Source: Oscillibacter sp. (GTDB lineage Bacteria; Bacillota; Clostridia; Oscillospirales; Oscillospiraceae). From it: a stretch of 10,363 bases of DNA. The notes beneath the pieces are model-generated. The model was given only the letters and a program-made list of their open reading frames with translations, had not been told where the DNA came from and did no database searches. Positions 7,464 through 10,363 of this stretch are shown in pieces. How positions within the stretch are numbered: position 1 is the first letter of the stretch; each line of letters starts with the position of its first letter. Both the position numbers and the translations under genes were made by a program. Location: contig JAFOCY010000089.1 in the NCBI GenBank assembly GCA_017380995.1, positions 1-10,363 of the forward strand. Reading direction: 5' to 3'.

Positions 7464-7500
7464 CAAAGGCCCGAAGCGTAAAATACTTCGGGCCTTTGTT
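7464..7500 (+). terminator. Intrinsic terminator after the complex operon
   Basis: CAAAGGCCCGAAG (7464-7476) pairs perfectly over 13 bp with CTTCGGGCCTTTG (7486-7498) around a 9-nt A-rich loop. It lies 17 bp past the E3 stop. The trailing T-tract is short (TTTGTTTAG), so some readthrough into the dehydrogenase gene is plausible. Confidence 0.8.
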
Positions 7501-7535
7501 TAGTATCCGGATATGAAACGAGAGGAGCGATACCT

Positions 7536-8582
7536 ATGACTGGTACGATGGAGGGTGTGTGCAAAATGGCTCCCGGCCCCGGCGCGGAATTCCGCACCGA
7601 CGTCCCCATTCCTTCGATCACCCCTGACCAGGTCCTGATGAAGGTCCATGCCACTGCTATCTGCGGTACGGACCTCCACCTTTACGCCTGGAATGAATAC
7701 GCTGCCACCCGCATGAAGAACCTGCCCATCGTTTTTGGACATGAGACAGCCGGAGAGATCGTGGAGGTCGGCGCAAACGTCACTGGATGGAAGGTGGGGG
7801 ACCGCATCAGCGTGGAGACCCACATTCCCTGCGGACACTGTCTGCAGTGCTCCATCGGCAATCCCCACATCTGCGACAATATGAAGCTTTTTGGCATCAC
7901 GGAGCCCGGCGCCTTCGCGGAGTACGCCCCGGTCCATAAGGACTGTATCGTCCGCCTGGATGACGCCCTTACTTACGAGCAGGGAGCCATGCTGGAGGCC
8001 ATGGGTGCCGGCGTGCACGGCGTGGAAAAAGCCCAGGTAAAGGATAAGGTGGTCCTGGTCAGCGGCTGCGGCCCCATCGGCCTTATGGTCATCGGCGCCT
8101 GCAAGGCCCACGGCGCAAAGAAGATCATCGCCTGTGACCTCTTTGAGGAGAAGCTGGAGCGGGCAAAGATCATGGGTGCGGATATTGCTGTCAACAGCCG
8201 GGATGCCCAGGCCGTCTTTGACGCGGTGAAGGCTCATACCGTCAGCGGTGTGGACGCCGCCATCGACATCACCGGAAATGGAAAGGCCATCAACACGGGC
8301 TTGAAAGCCCTGCGAAAAGCTGGTATATTTGTCTCTGTCGGGCTGCCGGACGGTGAGATCTCCGTGAGTCTGACGGAGGATATCATCTACCGGGAGATCG
8401 TCTATACCGGTGTTTCCGGCCGGCGGATGTTTGAGACCTGGGAGGACTGTATGGAGATCATCAAGACCCCCGGTTTCTCTCTGGAACCTGTGATCGGCGG
8501 CATCTACAAGCTGGAGCAGTTTGAGGAAGCCCTCGCCGCCATCCGCGGCGGCGTACCCGGTAAGATGATCCTGAAGCCCTGA
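7536..8582 (+). CDS. Zinc-dependent dehydrogenase, L-threonine 3-dehydrogenase-like
   Basis: A 348-residue medium-chain (MDR) zinc dehydrogenase. Catalytic zinc ligands are C43 in AICGTD and H69/E70 in GHE. The structural zinc site is C99, C102, C105 and C113. The Rossmann motif GCGPIG is at 177-182, and D201 after the second strand predicts NAD rather than NADP. HLYAWNEYA (48-56) and SGRRMFETW (294-302) are features of threonine dehydrogenase (Tdh), which oxidises L-threonine to 2-amino-3-oxobutyrate. The length matches Tdh. No glycine C-acetyltransferase (Kbl) gene is nearby. Next to an acetoin-type complex, a 2,3-butanediol dehydrogenase role (making acetoin) is an alternative. GAGAGGAG (7521-7528) precedes ATG 7536. 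No clear promoter is visible in the 37 bp after the terminator, so it may rely on readthrough or a weak start. Confidence 0.88.
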   Translation: MTGTMEGVCKMAPGPGAEFRTDVPIPSITPDQVLMKVHATAICGTDLHLYAWNEYAATRMKNLPIVFGHETAGEIVEVGANVTGWKVGDRISVETHIPCGHCLQCSIGNPHICDNMKLFGITEPGAFAEYAPVHKDCIVRLDDALTYEQGAMLEAMGAGVHGVEKAQVKDKVVLVSGCGPIGLMVIGACKAHGAKKIIACDLFEEKLERAKIMGADIAVNSRDAQAVFDAVKAHTVSGVDAAIDITGNGKAINTGLKALRKAGIFVSVGLPDGEISVSLTEDIIYREIVYTGVSGRRMFETWEDCMEIIKTPGFSLEPVIGGIYKLEQFEEALAAIRGGVPGKMILKP

Positions 8583-8610
8583 ACACTGAATTGGAGGAAA
8601 GCCCCATACC

Positions 8611-9339
8611 ATGAGCAATAAGAAAAAGAAGAATGCGGTCCAGATCGACCGTGATGTTGAGATCCAAGGTGCTAAGATCTTTGGCAAGCACGTATCTGAA
8701 GAGAAGGGAAGGGTCCTTTTGATCATGACCCTTCTGGCCTGCGCCGCTCCCATGCTGCAGGGCCTTCGTCTTTGGGATGCCATCCCTGAGATCTACGAGA
8801 CGGGCCTGATCGGCGCAAACGGGGAGGACGACTCCCTGCCCCGGTGGGCTGTGGTATTTCTGATCCCGGGCCTGATGTGCCTGCTGAACTTCCTGTGCCA
8901 CAACCAGCTGCGGATGTCCCAGAAGAAGATGGTCCTGCCCAAGGCCCATTTCCGCCTGGTGGGCCGCTGGGGCTTTCCCATTATTTCCGTTTTGTTTGCC
9001 GGCGGTCTTGTTCGGGAAGCGGCCGGACTCCAGGCCCTGGCCATGACCTATCTGACCCCCTGTGTGCTGGGCCTGGGACTGATGATCCTGGGCGCTCAGA
9101 TGTATGAGTGCAAGGAAGGAGCCCTGATTTCTCTGAATTTCTCCTTCCTGCAGAACAATCCCATCCTCCGCAAGGAGGTCCATCAGTTTGCCGCCTGGGC
9201 GTGGCTGGTGGTGGGACTGGGCACGATCATCCTGGCCCAGATCTCCGACCTTTCCGGCATGATTGCCTGCGCTGCGGGCCTGGTTGCTCTGATGGCACCC
9301 TGGTTCTATGGCCGGAGCAAGGCAGTCAGCACGCTGTAA
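8611..9339 (+). CDS. Six-helix membrane protein, possibly DUF1648/SdpI-like
   Basis: A 242-residue integral membrane protein of unknown function. A lysine-rich cytoplasmic N-terminus (KKKK at 4-7) is followed by hydrophobic segments at about 35-50, 79-96, 121-136, 143-164, 194-210 and 213-232. The layout of helix 1, a short outside loop containing IPEIYETGLIGANGE (58-72), then a helix starting near a proline, recalls DUF1648/SdpI-type proteins. The match is loose and the signature is incomplete. GGAGG (8593-8597) lies 13 nt before ATG 8611, a rather long spacing. The gene starts 28 bp after the dehydrogenase and probably shares its transcript. Codon use is ordinary compared with the complex genes. 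A transport or immunity role cannot be inferred. Confidence 0.75.
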   Translation: MSNKKKKNAVQIDRDVEIQGAKIFGKHVSEEKGRVLLIMTLLACAAPMLQGLRLWDAIPEIYETGLIGANGEDDSLPRWAVVFLIPGLMCLLNFLCHNQLRMSQKKMVLPKAHFRLVGRWGFPIISVLFAGGLVREAAGLQALAMTYLTPCVLGLGLMILGAQMYECKEGALISLNFSFLQNNPILRKEVHQFAAWAWLVVGLGTIILAQISDLSGMIACAAGLVALMAPWFYGRSKAVSTL

Positions 9340-9396
9340 GGGGCTAAAAGGGACGTTTCCCACAAAAATCGGCCGTTTTTTTGGCGACTGGATTCA

Positions 9397-9425
9397 TTGA
9401 CGCTCCGCCCCCTTGGTGGTATCAT
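9397..9425 (+). promoter_or_regulatory. Promoter of the second FadR-family regulator
   Basis: TTGACG (9397-9402), a 17-bp spacer and TATCAT (9420-9425) form a good sigma-A-like promoter. Transcription would start near 9432, only about 16 nt before the chosen GTG start. This rules out upstream in-frame starts at 9397 (inside the -35 box) and 9424 (inside the -10 box) for the main transcript. Confidence 0.65.
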
Positions 9426-9445
9426 GGTCATACCAAAGGGGGCGG
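9405..9445. repeat. 41-bp inverted repeat over promoter, operator and ribosome binding site
   Basis: The outer arms CCGCCCCCTT (9405-9414) and AAGGGGGCGG (9436-9445) are perfect 10-bp complements. Inside them sits the palindromic operator at 9417-9435. The right arm contains the only candidate ribosome site, AGGGGG (9437-9442). RNA made from the local promoter would lack the left arm. RNA reading through from upstream would contain both arms and fold. Confidence 0.85.
9417..9435. promoter_or_regulatory. Operator of the second FadR-family regulator (site 1)
   Basis: TGGTAT-CATGGTC-ATACCA is a perfect 6-bp palindrome with a 7-bp centre. It also contains TGGTCATACCA (9425-9435), which fits the TNGTNNNACNA pattern known for FadR-type regulators. 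It covers the -10 box and transcription start of the adjacent regulator gene. The same outer palindrome recurs at 10252-10270. Confidence 0.75.
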
Positions 9446-9447
9446 TC

Positions 9448-10140
9448 GTGGTGCGATTAGAACGGATCCAAAATGAATCACCTAAAATTCCGGACCTTGT
9501 GATGCAGTCATTGCTCAAGGCCATTGAGGAAGGACATATTCAGGTGGGGAAGGAGCTCCCCTCGGAGCGGGATCTCGCTGAAGATCTGGGCGTAGGCCGC
9601 GGTTCCTTACGGGAGTGTCTTGCCGTTTTGGATTTCCTTGGAGCCATTGAGAGCAAGGGAAACCGGAAAAAGGTGGTCCGTGACGCTCATTATATCCGCC
9701 GCGCCATGACCTTTATCAAGATCTGCAGTGGCGTAGAGGACCAGGAGACGTTGAAGGAATTCCGTCTGGTGAACGAGGCCCATATTGCCGAGCTTGCCTG
9801 TGAGCAGGCCACGGAGGAGGACCTGAAAGCCATTTATGCCGCAGTTAAGCAGCTGGAGGAGCGTCCCTGGGACGCATCCGCAGATGTAGCCTTCCATGAG
9901 GCGCTGGCTGCTGCCAGTCATAATGAGCTTCTTGCCGCCACGCTGAATCTTTTTATCAGCATGATCGCCGATTTCCGCAGCCGTTTCTATAAGCTCCCGG
10001 ATTATGTGGCCCGTGCGCAGGAATCCCATCAGGCCATTTACGAGGCCGTCCGCGACAAGGATATTCCCCGTGCCCGGTATGAGATGGAGCGGCATCTGCG
10101 CATTGCCCAGGAGTTTGTGGATCAGCATCCGGAGCTTTGA
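9448..10140 (+). CDS. FadR-family (GntR) transcriptional regulator, second of two
   Basis: A 230-residue regulator from the chosen start. The winged helix-turn-helix spans about residues 14-78, with VGKELPSERDLAEDLGVGR and then SLRECLAVLDFLGAIE. The wing is degraded relative to the usual GRGTFV (here KGNRKKVV). The FCD domain (about 100-225) keeps the expected ligands D146, H150, H194 and H216. Start: GTG 9448 is chosen because AGGGGG (9437-9442) is just upstream and the local promoter starts RNA near 9432. A GTG at 9451 is nearly equivalent. A longer frame back to 9397 would overlap the promoter. A 19-bp palindrome covers its promoter, and a second copy lies before the lipoate ligase gene, so it likely represses both. 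Its effector is unknown. It is only loosely similar to the regulator at 143-820, sharing family motifs, and is not a recent duplicate. Confidence 0.92.
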   Translation: MVRLERIQNESPKIPDLVMQSLLKAIEEGHIQVGKELPSERDLAEDLGVGRGSLRECLAVLDFLGAIESKGNRKKVVRDAHYIRRAMTFIKICSGVEDQETLKEFRLVNEAHIAELACEQATEEDLKAIYAAVKQLEERPWDASADVAFHEALAAASHNELLAATLNLFISMIADFRSRFYKLPDYVARAQESHQAIYEAVRDKDIPRARYEMERHLRIAQEFVDQHPEL

Positions 10141-10206
10141 ATGGGGTTTTGTGAAAATCGTAGAGATTTTGGCTGGATTTTTGGCACCGTTTTCTGACAA
10201 CTTTAC

Positions 10207-10235
10207 TTGATTCTCGACCTTTGGGATGGTAAAGT
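10207..10235 (+). promoter_or_regulatory. Promoter of the lipoate-protein ligase gene
   Basis: TTGATT (10207-10212), a 17-bp spacer and TAAAGT (10230-10235) form a plausible sigma-A-like promoter. The predicted start is near 10242. The operator at 10252-10270 lies about 10 bases downstream, so a bound repressor would block clearance or early elongation. Confidence 0.55.
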
Positions 10236-10251
10236 ATTACTAAAGTGTGAA

Positions 10252-10270
10252 TGGTATGACCAACATACCA
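10252..10270. promoter_or_regulatory. Operator of the second FadR-family regulator (site 2)
   Basis: TGGTAT-GACCAAC-ATACCA repeats the outer palindrome of site 1 exactly (6-7-6 spacing) and contains TGGTATGACCA (10252-10262), a TNGTNNNACNA-type element. It lies between the predicted transcription start and the ribosome site of the lipoate ligase gene. Two copies of a 12-base split palindrome within 0.9 kb, each at a promoter, are unlikely by chance. Confidence 0.75.
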
Positions 10271-10283
10271 AGAGGCAGGGCCC

Positions 10284-10363
10284 ATGAGCAATACTATTTA
10301 CCTGGAAACAGGTTCCCGGGAAGCCGGTTGGAACCTGGCCTTTGAGGAATATGTTCTCACCCA
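10284..10363 (+). CDS. lplA: Lipoate-protein ligase, N-terminal fragment
   Basis: Only the first 26 residues are in the window. GWNLAFEEYVLTH (15 onward) matches the N-terminal signature of LplA/LipM-type lipoate ligases (family form NLALEEYLL), which adenylate lipoate and attach it to a lysine on lipoyl domains. Start: ATG 10284 with AGAGG (10271-10275) about 8 nt upstream. The target would be K43 of both E2 and E3 encoded upstream, which explains its place near the complex. A 19-bp operator precedes it. The rest of the gene, including the catalytic lysine, lies beyond the window, so ligase and octanoyltransferase relatives cannot be told apart with certainty. Confidence 0.75.
   Translation, partial: MSNTIYLETGSREAGWNLAFEEYVLT

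Noticed and set aside
7500..8783. Minus-strand open frame (about 427 codons) opposite the zinc dehydrogenase
   Set aside because: Antisense to a complete dehydrogenase with all zinc ligands. It shows no family motif and runs through the start of the membrane-protein gene.
9364..9382. A-run, CGGCCG, T-run considered as a terminator after the membrane-protein gene
   Set aside because: After allowing a loop, only a weak A-U stem remains, so it does not meet the usual form of an intrinsic terminator.
9397..9447. N-terminal extension of the second regulator to the upstream TTG or ATG
   Set aside because: These starts lie inside the -35 and -10 boxes of its predicted promoter and within the operator, and family members begin close to the helix-turn-helix domain.

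Overview
The window comes from a moderately GC-rich bacterium with Firmicutes-style signals: AGGAGG-type ribosome binding sites, sigma-A-like promoters (TTGACA-17-TAAAAT) and T-rich intrinsic terminators. Gene content and codon use (GGC, CTG, CGC, AAG and GCC/GCT dominate the central operon) suggest an anaerobic gut clostridium of the Oscillospiraceae/Flavonifractor-Intestinimonas kind. This placement is an impression from style, not a computed result.

Layout. Bases 1-106 hold the 3' end of an unidentified gene that shares a two-way hairpin terminator (106-141) with a convergent FadR-family (GntR) regulator on the minus strand (143-820). A 295-bp divergent control region (821-1115) carries a promoter for that regulator, overlapped by a palindrome, and a near-consensus forward promoter at 998-1026. 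The rightward block then runs: an MBL-fold hydrolase (1116-1880), a PPC/DUF296 protein (1929-2405), and the four genes of a thiamine-diphosphate/lipoyl dehydrogenase complex. These are E1 alpha (2449-3447), E1 beta (3444-4424), E2 (4437-5708) and an E3 with its own lipoyl domain (5725-7446). E1 looks closest to acetoin dehydrogenase (AcoA/AcoB), with pyruvate dehydrogenase as the alternative. A hairpin (7464-7498) separates this from a second transcription block: a threonine-3-dehydrogenase-like zinc dehydrogenase (7536-8582) and a six-helix membrane protein (8611-9339).

A second FadR-family regulator (9448-10140) follows, then the start of a lipoate-protein ligase gene (10284 to the window edge). 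Both of these genes are preceded by the same 19-bp palindrome, TGGTAT-N7-ATACCA, placed at or just after a predicted promoter. The likely logic is that the second regulator represses itself and the ligase. The ligase would attach lipoate to the lipoyl lysines on E2 and E3, so cofactor loading of the complex could be tied to the regulator's ligand.

Points of most interest are the shared operator pair, a 41-bp inverted repeat that would hide the regulator's ribosome binding site in readthrough transcripts, the duplicated lipoyl domain on E3, a highly biased PPC-domain gene leading the complex, and the unresolved substrate of the complex beside a TDH-like dehydrogenase. No mobile elements, CRISPR arrays, rRNA or tRNA genes were seen.
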